DNA of 64,000 nt from Lunularia cruciata (GCA_948567375.1 OX419756.1:61172552-61236551), one strand, 5' to 3'; shown: positions 45,521-54,595, counted from the stretch's first letter. Made by a program: numbers and translations. The notes: generated by a model from the sequence alone, not told the origin.

Positions 45521-45893
45521 TCAAGTACATCTAGGACATAACCACTGTCCCTGAGGAACCACCGTGAGGGGAGGAGTCATACATGCCATATGCCATCCTC
45601 TCGAACAGCTATCACACACTAACATAGTAGCAGCTCCACCAGAAGAGCCACATAACATACACCTCAAGCCTGCACGTACAAGTGCCAAGCTTGGGTCCAT
45701 AGTACCATCAATGTTTGGGAGGTGGCATGGCGCACAATTGCGCACATGATCCTTCCAAACAACACCATCACGTCCTTCTAACACAAGGACTCCAGATGGC
45801 AAAACCTCGCGCACTCTCAAGATAGTGCGGCCTGTAGAAACATCAAGTGTCGTCGGTGCTGTCTGTTGTAGATATACATAGTCGCCTGGATGA
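45521..45893 (-). pseudogene. B1 integrase tail and PHD finger
   Basis: After the TGA that ends the integrase frame, the same frame continues with FHPGDYVYLQQTAP (a GPY/F-like or SH3-like fold start), then TILRVREVLPSGVLVLEG and finally a canonical PHD zinc finger. Counting from the Met at 45820 the ligands are C54, C57, C69, C72, H77, C80, C95 and C98 (C-x2-C-x11-C-x2-C-x4-H-x2-C-x14-C-x2-C), with the typical Trp two residues before the seventh ligand (QWLC). PHD fingers read the histone H3 tail. In this position, where chromoviruses have a chromodomain, it may tether integration to chromatin. The sequence stops right after the last ligand (CPRCT). Confidence 0.88.
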
Positions 45894-45895
45894 AA

Positions 45896-46384
45896 TCAAC
45901 GGATCGAGGGTCTATAACCTCCTCCTCGAATGGTAGCATAGCGTAAAGTATCTCTATGCTGAGCAATCGCCAAGTTCTCGAAGGCCATCGGCATCACTCT
46001 CCGAAAGATCTCTGCCCGCTGAGAACATGCGCTCATCCATACATCAGGGTCGTTTAAGTCCAAAACTACAGTAGCATCTCGACGAATGGCTGCAGGTAAA
46101 TCTGGATCTCGTCCATAGAGTAGAAAGTATGGAGAGAAGGATGCTAAGGAGGCTTGCCGGCTGAACCGATAGCCCATGGCCAACCAAGGTAACTGGAGAT
46201 CCCAATCTCCCAAGTGGCCTCTCTGCAAACCATACTTTCGCAATCCTCTCTTCACCGTCTGAACCACTCTCTCTGCTAAGCCATCTGTCTTAGGGTGATC
46301 TCGGGATGTAGTACGATGATCAATCAAAGCCTTGTCACACAAGACCTGAAACTCTCCCAAGAACTCTGTACCCTGATCAGTCAA
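45896..46384 (-). pseudogene. pol: B1 integrase catalytic core, second half
   Basis: A 162-codon frame with TDQGTEFLGEF (second catalytic Asp), HPKTDGLAERVVQTVKRGL (catalytic Glu) and the helical region up to IRGGGYRPSIR. It is out of frame with the first half by a one-base loss near 46383. The frame ends at TGA, and the same TGA is present in the diverged copy B0. Confidence 0.9.
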
Positions 46385-46773
46385 AACTCAGCTGGTGCAC
46401 CAAAATGACTAAGAACTCGATCCAGGAACGAGTAAGCTGTCCCTTCACTAGACTTGTCAGGAAGTGCCACCAACTCAATCCACTTGGAGAAGTGCTCCAC
46501 CATCACCAAAACATACCGATGATGTCTCACAGTCAGCGGTAAAGGTCCGGCGAAGTCCAAACTCCAACGGTAACCCAATCCCATGATAGGTAATGGGTGT
46601 AACTGTGGCGTAGGAGCATTGAATGATGCTCTAACTCGGTCACAAACCACACATCTGGCAACAAACTGCTGTACCTCGGTCTGCATACCGCACCACCAAT
46701 AATGACTCTGGAGTAAGCTATATGTACGCTTTACTCCAAAATGTCCTAGCTCCTCATGAGCATGACGGACCAA
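46381..46773 (-). pseudogene. pol: B1 integrase zinc domain and first half of core
   Basis: Zinc box VRHAHEELGHFGVKRTY ... FVARCVVCDRVRA (HHCC), then SLDFAGPLPL with the first catalytic Asp. Upstream in frame are TGA codons at 46861 and about 46782. DDE integrases of this type join element ends to target DNA and make short target duplications, matching the flanks of B1. Confidence 0.9.
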
Positions 46774-46860
46774 CTGTGGTCTCTGTCATGGAAGTGGTAC
46801 TACTCGCACTCTACCATCCTCCCATACACGCAAAAGGTGTCTACCCTCCAATCTGAACCG

Positions 46861-47739
46861 TCAGGCTCGCTGAAGAACACGGTCTCTCTCCTTGGCCCCA
46901 ACTGTGCCACCCACAACACCAGTGCGAAGATAGTCCATCACTAAGACATCATCATGAATGTCTCGCTGAACTGTACCAATATCTTCACTCTCTGGATCTG
47001 TGACCTCAATAACTCCTCCTGTATGCGCTGAGAGAGATACCACCAAAGTCTCTGCAAATATACACAGAAAGGCCGATGCATGCCAACCTGGCACTATCTC
47101 CTCATCTGTCTCACCATGCCAACGTGCTCCGGTCTGATCCTGCTGGTTGGGACATGGGTTTCGACTCAACCCATCTGCATCACGGTTCACCACTCCAGGT
47201 CTGTGAACAACCGTGAAATCATACTCCTATAAAATCAGAGCACATCGTGCAAGCTTCCCTGAAAGCTTGTCGGACTCCATCAACCACTTCAGCGGCTGAT
47301 GATCAGTGATGAGAGTGAAGGGGTTACCAAATAGGTAACATCGGAAATGTGCTACTGCCCAAACTGCTGCCAAGCACTCTCCCTCATATGAACTATACTT
47401 CGCCTCCGCTGAATTGTTGGAGCAACTAGCATAGGCCACCACAAACTCCTTCTCCTCATCATCATGTTGGGTGAGCACCGCTCCAAGCCCCAACATACTC
47501 CAATCAGTGTGAACCTGAAATGGTCGTCCCCTGATCGGTCTCCTCAAAATAGGAGCAGATGTCAACCTCTCCTTGAGCTCTACAAAAGCTCTCTCCTGCT
47601 CATCTCCCCAACACCACTCCTGTGTAAGCTTGGTCAGCTTTGTCAAGGCCTTGGCAATGGCACTAAATCCTCTAACATAGCGGCGATAGAAGTTCGCCAA
47701 CCAAGGAATGCTCGCACTCTGCTCACATCCGTAGGCCAA
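46861..47739 (-). pseudogene. pol: B1 RNase H
   Basis: Frames 47227-47739 and 46861-47193 are in phase, separated by one TAG. Catalytic motifs: FQVHTDWSMLGLGAVLTQ (Asp), SYEGECLAAVWAVAHF (Glu), LITDHQPLKWL (Asp) and VNRDADGLSR (Asp). The TAG falls inside a conserved stretch (ALIL-stop-EYDFTVV) where gypsy elements usually have Gln, so it is a nonsense mutation. Confidence 0.9.
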
Positions 47740-48524
47740 GGAATACGTGCAATAGCCTCCACCTTGGTCTGCTGAACACCAAGTCCTCCGGGGTAGATAG
47801 TGTGACCCAAATACTCAACCTGCTCGTGGAAGAACCTACACTTCCCAGGATGTAGTTTGAGTCCATGAGATCTCAACCTCTCAAACACCTCCAACAACTG
47901 TCTCTCATGCTCCTCCACAGTAGTGCTATACACCAAAATGTCATCAATATAGCACCGAGCAAAATCCAGTCCAGCTAGGATCCTATCCATGACCCTCTGG
48001 AACTCAGCAGGAGCGTTCTTTAACCCAAATGGTAAGAACCTCCACTGATATAACACATCCTTGCCGTGAGGATCAATAGCCCAAAATGCTGTCTTGGACT
48101 TATCCTCTTCCCTGATCGGCAACTGATGATATCCCGCTCGAAGATCCAAAGTACTGAAGACCGTTGCATGCCCAATCGCATCAAAAATCTCCTCCGGTGT
48201 AGGCATGGCATACCGATCAGCCCTGGTCTGTCGGTTGATAGGATGGTAATCTCCACACATCCGCCTATCTGTATAGTTGCCATGCATATCCTTCTTGGCT
48301 GGCATCACTGTCGCTGATGCATACTCTCCATGTGAAATCTCCACCAAACCAGCCTCAAAAAGGTCACTACTCCGGCTCTGAATCAATGTCCTCTCCATCT
48401 CACTATATCGATAAGGACGTCGGAAAACAGGTGTGTCGCTAGTCAGCTCAATCCGTATACCAGGTCCCTTCAGAGCACCCAAATCCTTCATACTGAAGGC
48501 AAAACAACTCGTGTGACTCCTCAA
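47643..48524 (-). pseudogene. pol: B1 reverse transcriptase
   Basis: A 293-codon frame, in phase with the methyltransferase frame. Motifs: YRYSEMERTLIQSRSSDL, RMCGDYHPINRQT, STLDLRAGYHQL (first Asp, about residue 127), PFGLKNAPAEFQRVMD and CYIDDILVYS (YxDD at 192-195), then VEYLGHTI and VRAFLG. A frameshift near 47705 separates it from RNase H. The active site is intact. Upstream in-frame text (VWRFLRSHTSCFAFSM) extends to the TAG at 48633. Confidence 0.92.
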
Positions 48525-48632
48525 GAACCTCCAAACCCTCCGTCTTTCCTCTCCAGTAAGCTTGGGTCCAAGATCTGGCTCCCAAGTATCCTCTGTAACT
48601 GTAGTAGGAGTGGAAGACGTACTGACTGGCTG

Positions 48633-50447
48633 CTACACTGGGCCCTTGGGAGCAATAGTGTCATGCTCCCGACCACTAGAGGTCCCAACCTCTGTGTGAA
48701 AATCTCCCTCCACTCTGGCTGCAAGCTCCATACGTCCTCTGGCTGCATCCCATGTGGACCAAGGGTGTAATCCAAGTAGCCCACGCTCACCTGGATGGAC
48801 TCCAAGTAGACCACTCTCCCTAGTAGCTACTGGATGTGTCCCAAGAATACCATGTCCACTCGGTCCATCGCCCCCAGCATGTGCCTGAATCGTCTCGATA
48901 GGCACAGGGCTCACAAGTGTCCAAGTGGTGATGCCTATCAAGCGCATCCTACGCTGCTCTGCCAAACCAAGGCTCACAATCCAGGTCAAACAGTTCAGGT
49001 CCATAGCCTGACCTAACACCTGACGCCTGGATGCCTCTGACACTGTTGGAACAGCGGTAATACCGGTGCGAAAACCCATCGCCCGTTGTCTCTCATCAGC
49101 ATTGGGCTCCACCAACTGCTGTAACTGTGAGTCCCAAACAAGTCCAGGTCCTCCCTCTCGAAAAGCATGAGAGCCTGGGAAACTCATGAGTGTGGGAAAT
49201 GCAGCTCTAGGCTGTCCAACTAGGTTCACCACTGCCATAGGTGACCTATCAACCACTACCACTGTCTGGGACTGACGCCCAACATCCAAGATATCATCAA
49301 CAAGGATGTGGTCAAGTCGCTGAATCCCATCATAACTACGCTGTAGAACCTCTCTGGGTAAAAGGTTCGTCCACCAAAGACGAAGACGATGAGCCCGTGA
49401 TCCCACTCTGGCTACATCTAACAATACAGCAGGTCCTATCCAAGAATGGACCTGATGTGTACTCGCCACCACTCTAGTGCGAGAATCACCCATCAATGGA
49501 ACGTTCTCCAAAAGGTAAGATGGAGAAATAGACTGATGAACCTGGAGATGTCGTAGTATCCACAACATCTCCCAAAACACACCAGAACGAGGATCCTGAA
49601 GACCCAAACCGCGGCCCGCACGTGTATGTCCCTGACATGGCCATCCAAAAATCACCAAGTGAATAGGCCCATGTCTCTCTAGGTCATGCGCCCCCAGTAA
49701 GGAAATGTCTCTTGGTAAGGCCTTCTGGTAACCTCTGACTGCTGACATCGGTAATAACTCCGGATACCGATAGGCCAAGTGTGCCACATGATGTAGAGAG
49801 ACTTGCCTAGCAGTCTCATCTCTCTCTACATACAAGTACCTCTGTACTCGGATACCCGCCTGTAACACCGCAGCTAGTCCGGTGCTGATCCCACCAAACA
49901 ACTCTAATAGACATATCCCCTCTACTGGATACTGCCAAGCTATGAGTGTGGTATCCAGAGGTGTCAAAGCAATTGCCTCTAGAGGCTCATCCTCACACTC
50001 ATCCCCTGATGGTACGAAGGCTCCACTCCAAGCCTGCTGCACCAACTGATCCGCATGCTGCTGCAATGCCTCCACTGAACTCCACAATGGAACATCCAAG
50101 GTGGATGGAACAATCCCACTCGTACTCCATAGCCGAGTGATCTCCTCTGGTACTGGAGTATCCTCTGCATGGGCGTTCCCCTCCAACAAGTCACCAGGCC
50201 AAGTAACTGCACCGCTGAAAGCCAAAACTGATGTTGCCATGGTCCCGGACTGTAGTGAGCCAAGACTGCCACTACTAAAGCGTACTGGTAGGCGACATAC
50301 CCGTCCCTCACCAGACTGCCAACCAGGTCTATAAGAGGTTGTCTCCTCCCAATAGTCAATACTGAAACCCATAGGGTATAACACTGCTCCCCCAACTAGC
50401 ACATCATATGACTCAGCTATCGTCGCAATAGCCTGAGCTCTCACCAC
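48633..50447 (-). CDS. C5-cytosine DNA methyltransferase in the B1 polyprotein (with C-terminal end of protease)
   Basis: 604 uninterrupted codons, the longest open stretch of B1. Residues 1-60 (YDVLVGGAVLYPMGF) are the C-terminal part of the protease fold. Residues 178-500 are a C5-methyltransferase with motifs in the standard, non-permuted order: I LLELFGGISTG (180-190, AdoMet binding), II VERDETAR (208-214), IV GWPCQGHT (catalytic Cys 271), VI LLENVP (Glu 314), VIII RAHRLRLWW (351-359), a short target-recognition stretch, RAMGFRTGIT (455-464) and X VLGQAMDLNCLTWIV (477-491). It would transfer a methyl group to C5 of cytosine in DNA. Plant DRM enzymes are permuted and CMT/MET1 enzymes carry BAH or chromo parts, so this is none of those as a whole. 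The end of the domain recalls DNMT3-type enzymes, but motif IV does not. Flanked by in-frame TAG codons at 50535 and 48633. Confidence 0.93.
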   Translation of the reverse strand: MVRAQAIATIAESYDVLVGGAVLYPMGFSIDYWEETTSYRPGWQSGEGRVCRLPVRFSSGSLGSLQSGTMATSVLAFSGAVTWPGDLLEGNAHAEDTPVPEEITRLWSTSGIVPSTLDVPLWSSVEALQQHADQLVQQAWSGAFVPSGDECEDEPLEAIALTPLDTTLIAWQYPVEGICLLELFGGISTGLAAVLQAGIRVQRYLYVERDETARQVSLHHVAHLAYRYPELLPMSAVRGYQKALPRDISLLGAHDLERHGPIHLVIFGWPCQGHTRAGRGLGLQDPRSGVFWEMLWILRHLQVHQSISPSYLLENVPLMGDSRTRVVASTHQVHSWIGPAVLLDVARVGSRAHRLRLWWTNLLPREVLQRSYDGIQRLDHILVDDILDVGRQSQTVVVVDRSPMAVVNLVGQPRAAFPTLMSFPGSHAFREGGPGLVWDSQLQQLVEPNADERQRAMGFRTGITAVPTVSEASRRQVLGQAMDLNCLTWIVSLGLAEQRRMRLIGITTWTLVSPVPIETIQAHAGGDGPSGHGILGTHPVATRESGLLGVHPGERGLLGLHPWSTWDAARGRMELAARVEGDFHTEVGTSSGREHDTIAPKGPV

Positions 50448-50534
50448 TGAGCTATCAGTCGGATGACCAGGCTGAACCTGGACAACAAGCTCCCCACGTG
50501 TGATGTACTGTGTCGAACCACCACCTAGAGATGT

Positions 50535-51110
50535 CTAGATCTGAAATGGACACCTCTCCACATCGGTTTTCCGTAACTCCAGACCAACAACTGCAGCCTT
50601 CCCCAACATAAGGGGTTGCGCACCAGAGTCTAACAAGACTCTCTGTGGTGTATAGACCTTCCTTAAAGGTCCCACCAAACGAAAGATCTCCCTCTGGTTA
50701 TCCAATAGGACAACACCAGGTGTAAACCGCGCTCTCTCAAAGGCCGGTCTAGCTGGCAACTCCTCCAGTCTAGCCGCTGCTGCCTGCCATAAACCACTGG
50801 TCGCTGAACGGATCCCATGCTCCTCAACCAAGTCAGCTCCACTACCAACCACCTCTGCTCTAGTAGTAGGAACTGCACCATCCCTACTCTCACACAACGT
50901 GGCAGCCAACCGGAACACTGGGGCTGGGTCAACTCCCAATGTAAACATGTCACTGGCTGAAAATAAAGGATGCCGCATAATCAGCTGAGCCGCCCCCAAC
51001 ATCATGCTAGACTCAGTCTGTGTAGTAGCAGGTGGCTGACTAGCAGGTACTCCATCACCACCTACCACACCTGCACTGGGACGTCTAGGAACCATGGATG
51101 TCGTCTGCAA
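50535..51110 (-). pseudogene. pol: B1 aspartic protease
   Basis: A 191-codon frame, in phase with gag and the methyltransferase. The retropepsin motif VLLDSGAQPLMLG has the catalytic Asp at residue 161. The TAG at 50535 cuts the protease fold in the middle (the second half is in the next frame segment), and B0 has CAG at that codon. It would cleave the polyprotein. Confidence 0.9.
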
Positions 51111-51158
51111 TGCCTCAGATAGCGTGAAAGACTGGGGAAGTCTGACCTGTCTCCCAAC

Positions 51159-52853
51159 CTATCCTCTCTGTGGGTCCAACTCCACTGATGCTCCTCTAGG
51201 CTCTGGAGCATGTACTGCACTCCTAGTCACTACTGCAGATGCATCCACCTGTGCTGCTCCGCACATGAAGTCCAAAGCATCTCTATCACCAGCATATGAG
51301 GTGGAAGCCTCAGCACCTGAATCTGATCTCCTATGAGCAATAGCCATACTAGCCAATCTCTGCTCCAACTGCTCAATCCAAGTAGCCATAGCTGTGTCAG
51401 AAGTAAGGGCAGGTACTGCACCCCTACTAGGTGTAGATCCTCTACCACCACCTCTACCACCTCGTCCTCCATGAACTGGAGCTCCTCTACTACCTGCCAT
51501 AGCAGCCCTACCACTCCGTAACTCCGGGTGTAGGTCAAAACACCGGTCACTAGTGTGACCAAATCTGTGGCAATGCTCACACTGCCTCTGTGCTGGCTGT
51601 GATGCACCAGAGGTATCAGGTCCGCTGCCTTGAGTACACTCTCTCCTATGGTGAGGTCCACCACAAGTCCAACAAGCAACACCACCACTCATTGTCTGCT
51701 GCTGACCCGAAAATGAGGGTAAGGGTCTAACTCCACTAGGCCCTCCACTCGCTCCATAGGATTTGGGTTGTCCACCCTGTCCTCGAAAACCAACTGGGCG
51801 TGGTGCACTCTGCTGCACTCTAGAAGAAGTCACAACCGTGGATGAGGTCTCCCTACCAAATCCAGATGTCACCACTCTCTCCTCCACCATGTTCAGCTCA
51901 ATACGCTCAGCCAAACCAAAGACTACTGCCAAAGTGGGCGAAGTAGCCTGCAACAACGTAGCATCACGAACTGTACGTCGCAACTCCCTGTCCAGTATCC
52001 CATACCAAAACTGGATTGCCTGGGCCTTAGTAACTCCCTGAGTGAAACTGATCAGCCGCCTCATGCGAGTGTATGCCTCGCGTAGGCTCTCTCCAGCCTT
52101 CCGTTGGAACGCCTGCAAGCTCCTGAGCTTGTCAGTCCGCAGTCCCTGGTAGTTCTGCCTCAAACATAGGAAGAACTCAACCATGGGGTTAAACCCCGGT
52201 ACCACACCACCTCCTGCAGCGGTACCTCCACTCGTAGTAGCACTATCTCCAGCTAGTGCACCTCCACTAGCTCCACCCACACTACTCAAGCTAGAACTCG
52301 TAGGTACAGCCGATCTACTCCTGGCCACCGAGCCTGAAGTGATAGAGACATAGTGTGGAGACCAATACTGTCTCCATAACTCAATCTCCTCCAAATGAGC
52401 TCTCCTGAACTCATGGTAATCGTCCATCGGTGGACCCTCCAAGTGCTGAAGCAACCCCTTCCATGCCATGAAGGGTGTGAACAAAGTCGGGTTCCGCATC
52501 TGCTGCAGATCACACCAACTATCGAACTCCTGGATGAAGTCATCCAACTCAATGGTACCCACTGTACCAGAGTAACGCCTAGGGCCTTTGGAGGCCCCAT
52601 AAATCTCGTCCATGTCCCACAACAACGGTGCGGACACACCAAGTGCACTCTCAACTGAATCAGCTCTTGTGTCGAACTCCAACTCAGAGTCAATCTCCTC
52701 CCTCACTGGGACCTGAGATACAGGCTGATACCGAGTACCACTCCGAGTAAACCCACTGCGTATTGCAGGGCTAACTCCTCTGGAATCTCCAAAGAACTCC
52801 GTCGTGACCACGTAACTGCAACAGCAAACCCGAACCACCAACTGCAACCGCAA
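51159..52853 (-). CDS. gag: B1 gag with two zinc knuckles and an RG-rich tail
   Basis: 564 codons. Capsid-like retrotransposon gag region at about 100-325 (IELDDFIQEFDSWCD, YTRMRRLISFTQGVTKAQAI, GLAERIELNMVEE). Two zinc knuckles: C394-x2-C397-x4-H402-x3-C406 (slightly short) and C425-x2-C428-x4-H433-x4-C438 (canonical). An RG-rich stretch at 446-478 (GGRGGRGGGRG) probably binds RNA. The frame ends at TAG in DPQRG-stop, and the protease continues in the same frame, so gag and pol were one frame or this TAG is a genuine gag stop. No older copy covers this codon. The start was taken as the first Met, but B2 suggests a longer N-terminus may be possible. Confidence 0.9.
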   Translation of the reverse strand: MRLQLVVRVCCCSYVVTTEFFGDSRGVSPAIRSGFTRSGTRYQPVSQVPVREEIDSELEFDTRADSVESALGVSAPLLWDMDEIYGASKGPRRYSGTVGTIELDDFIQEFDSWCDLQQMRNPTLFTPFMAWKGLLQHLEGPPMDDYHEFRRAHLEEIELWRQYWSPHYVSITSGSVARSRSAVPTSSSLSSVGGASGGALAGDSATTSGGTAAGGGVVPGFNPMVEFFLCLRQNYQGLRTDKLRSLQAFQRKAGESLREAYTRMRRLISFTQGVTKAQAIQFWYGILDRELRRTVRDATLLQATSPTLAVVFGLAERIELNMVEERVVTSGFGRETSSTVVTSSRVQQSAPRPVGFRGQGGQPKSYGASGGPSGVRPLPSFSGQQQTMSGGVACWTCGGPHHRRECTQGSGPDTSGASQPAQRQCEHCHRFGHTSDRCFDLHPELRSGRAAMAGSRGAPVHGGRGGRGGGRGSTPSRGAVPALTSDTAMATWIEQLEQRLASMAIAHRRSDSGAEASTSYAGDRDALDFMCGAAQVDASAVVTRSAVHAPEPRGASVELDPQRG

Positions 52854-54142
52854 GTCGCAACTGCAAGTGCCCCACCAAGTGCCAACACCAACTAGACACC
52901 ACCCACTAATGTAACTCTAACCGAGATAACTACACTAGGGGAAGGGCAACCTGTAACCTGCCATCATAACACGCACTCTCACGGTCTGCAGGTCATCACT
53001 TCCTGCCTCACCGGAGAGAAACAAAGGTAGTCTGACTGGTCATCACTCCAGCCTCACCACCGAGAGCACACCAGAGCACCAACGCTCAAAAGTCAAGGCA
53101 CCTCACACAAACATGGTGCACAAACAGGAAGCAGAGAATGGAGGGGATCCAATCACAAGAAATCTAAACAAAAACCCTCCATCTCATAACACAACATGGG
53201 ACTGACTCTGCCACCATTTGGCATTTGACATAAGAGTAGTTCGTATCTAAGTCCTAAGCTACCAGGATCACCAAGAATGAGATCAAACTGCCTCTCCTAG
53301 CCAAAGCTACATGTGTATAGATAACAGTGGCACAGTCACTATGACAACAAGTGAGGGTGGACCAGTTGGCTAGGGCACCAGTCTAGGAACAAGAGATCTA
53401 GGGGTCAAACCCTGTTGCGCACAATCTAGCAAGAAAGGTAGATTTTGCCAACCAATGACCAAGATCTACACTAAACTAGCTAGCCTCACGCCAGCAAGCT
53501 GGCTTGCTGGCCCTTCTGGCCCTTCTAGGCCTTCGTAGCCTCTCATAGCCCACAGCCCTATGCCTCGAAGCCTCTAAATGCCAAATGAGGCCTTTCTTGT
53601 TGCCACTTCGAACCTCCTCCAAAATTGGCAAAACTTCTCCAAATCTGTGAAACTCCTCCAAACTAGCAAAACTTCTCCAAATCTGGCCAAACAGCGAAAC
53701 TCCTCCAATTCTGGCCCAAAATCTGACGTAAAATCTGACATAAACCCTAAACATGGATGTCCGCCAAATCCCCCGCTAACTTTCCACTCGAGCCAAATTG
53801 ATAAAATGGGTTTTTCCAAATCACAATCTCATGAGAAGAGCTTTCCAACTCCACCTTCAATTTCACTTTCTGAGCCCAACTCGCAGTAAATTGGTCCTGC
53901 CTTCACCTCCTGAGCTCAAAATCACAACACTGCTCGAAAATTGCTCCTTCGTTGCTCGAAATTTGGCCAGCGCTTCCGCACACCGTCCGCCTAACTGCCA
54001 AATTTGCATCAACTACACGAGCTTTTGCACACTAGGGAAACACAGAACCTGAATCGAGCTACCACGATCCACCGAGCTTGGAGATACCACCAACACTCAA
54101 CGTTCTTGCACCCGATTTCCCCCTGACTTCACTTCTCTGATG
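52854..54142 (-). other. B1 untranslated leader
   Basis: 1.29 kb without coding potential. Next to block P the minus strand reads TTACATCAGAGAAG, which shares ATCAGAG with the usual initiator Met tRNA primer site (TGGTATCAGAGC) but is otherwise diverged, so the primer tRNA is uncertain. Short tandem phrases (AAACTTCTCCAAATCTG) lie at 53630-53720. Confidence 0.6.
53352..53422 (+). repeat. tRNA-like (Pol III promoter-like) segment in B1 leader
   Basis: GGACCAGTTGGCTAGGGC (A-box-like) and GGGGTCAAACCCTG (B-box-like), conserved in B2 at 41747-41818. It could be an embedded SINE head or tRNA relic. I cannot fold a full cloverleaf, so it is not called as a tRNA gene. Confidence 0.5.
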
Positions 54143-54590
54143 TAATCAGATTGCTTAACACTTTCAACTCAACTCAACTCAGATCAGTACTTGATCTGTC
54201 ACTCTATAAACTGCCAACAACTGGGCACTGATTACAGTCAAGCCACACCCACTCAAGCATAGAGAATCCAGGTGACGCTCGCCAGCCTCTGTCCACCATA
54301 GCCAGGAACTCGAAGGCTCAACATCAGAGAAGTGAGCTCTCTGGAGCTCACTTCGAAACTATACCCCCTGGACTCGAGCTAGCCCTGAAACCCTAACGGT
54401 CCCGCTGACGGCACACTCGACGGTGCAAACGGTGCAAAGTGACGGTGGGCCCCACCATGAAGTCAGTACCCCGAACACAAAATCTAACCATCAGAAAGTA
54501 GTCCCTGAGAAACAGCTAGAATAACTCTAACAACCATCATTGGAACTCTTGTGTCCGAGCATCTAGATGCGGAACTACAAATGGCGTGAC
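54143..54590 (-). repeat. B1 5' block P
   Basis: About 449 bp, identical in length to the 3' P block and about 98 percent identical by eye. Minus-strand start TGTCACGCC (last base shared with the target duplication). Contains the same 11-bp inverted repeat at 54329-54354. No Q block is attached on either side. Confidence 0.9.
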
Positions 54591-54595
54591 AGCAT

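Larger units (their letters stand above)
44673..54590 (-). mobile_element. RE-B copy B1: gypsy element with DNA methyltransferase, PHD finger and split direct-repeat ends
   Basis: Inserted in A3: left flank ACACAAGCAT, right flank AGCATGGAGG, with the empty site visible in A2 (ACACAAGCATGGAAGAGG). The duplication is GCAT, or AGCAT if one base is shared with the element end. Minus-strand order: block P (5'), 1.3-kb leader, gag, protease, methyltransferase, reverse transcriptase, RNase H, integrase, PHD finger, polypurine tract, Q, P, Q'. One continuous polyprotein is implied: gag, protease, methyltransferase and reverse transcriptase share a single frame separated only by TAG codons, and RNase H onward shares another after a frameshift near 47705. 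The two P blocks differ at about eight of 449 positions by eye. Confidence 0.9.

Noticed and set aside
50535-50537. Programmed TAG readthrough between protease and methyltransferase in B1
   Set aside because: The stop lies inside the protease fold and the older copy B0 has CAG at the same codon.
53352-53422. Functional tRNA gene
   Set aside because: A- and B-box-like parts are visible but I could not pair an acceptor stem or identify an anticodon loop with confidence.
44673-54590. Tyrosine recombinase expected from split direct repeats
   Set aside because: No recombinase motif was found; the integrase is clearly of the zinc-DDE type and a short target duplication is present.
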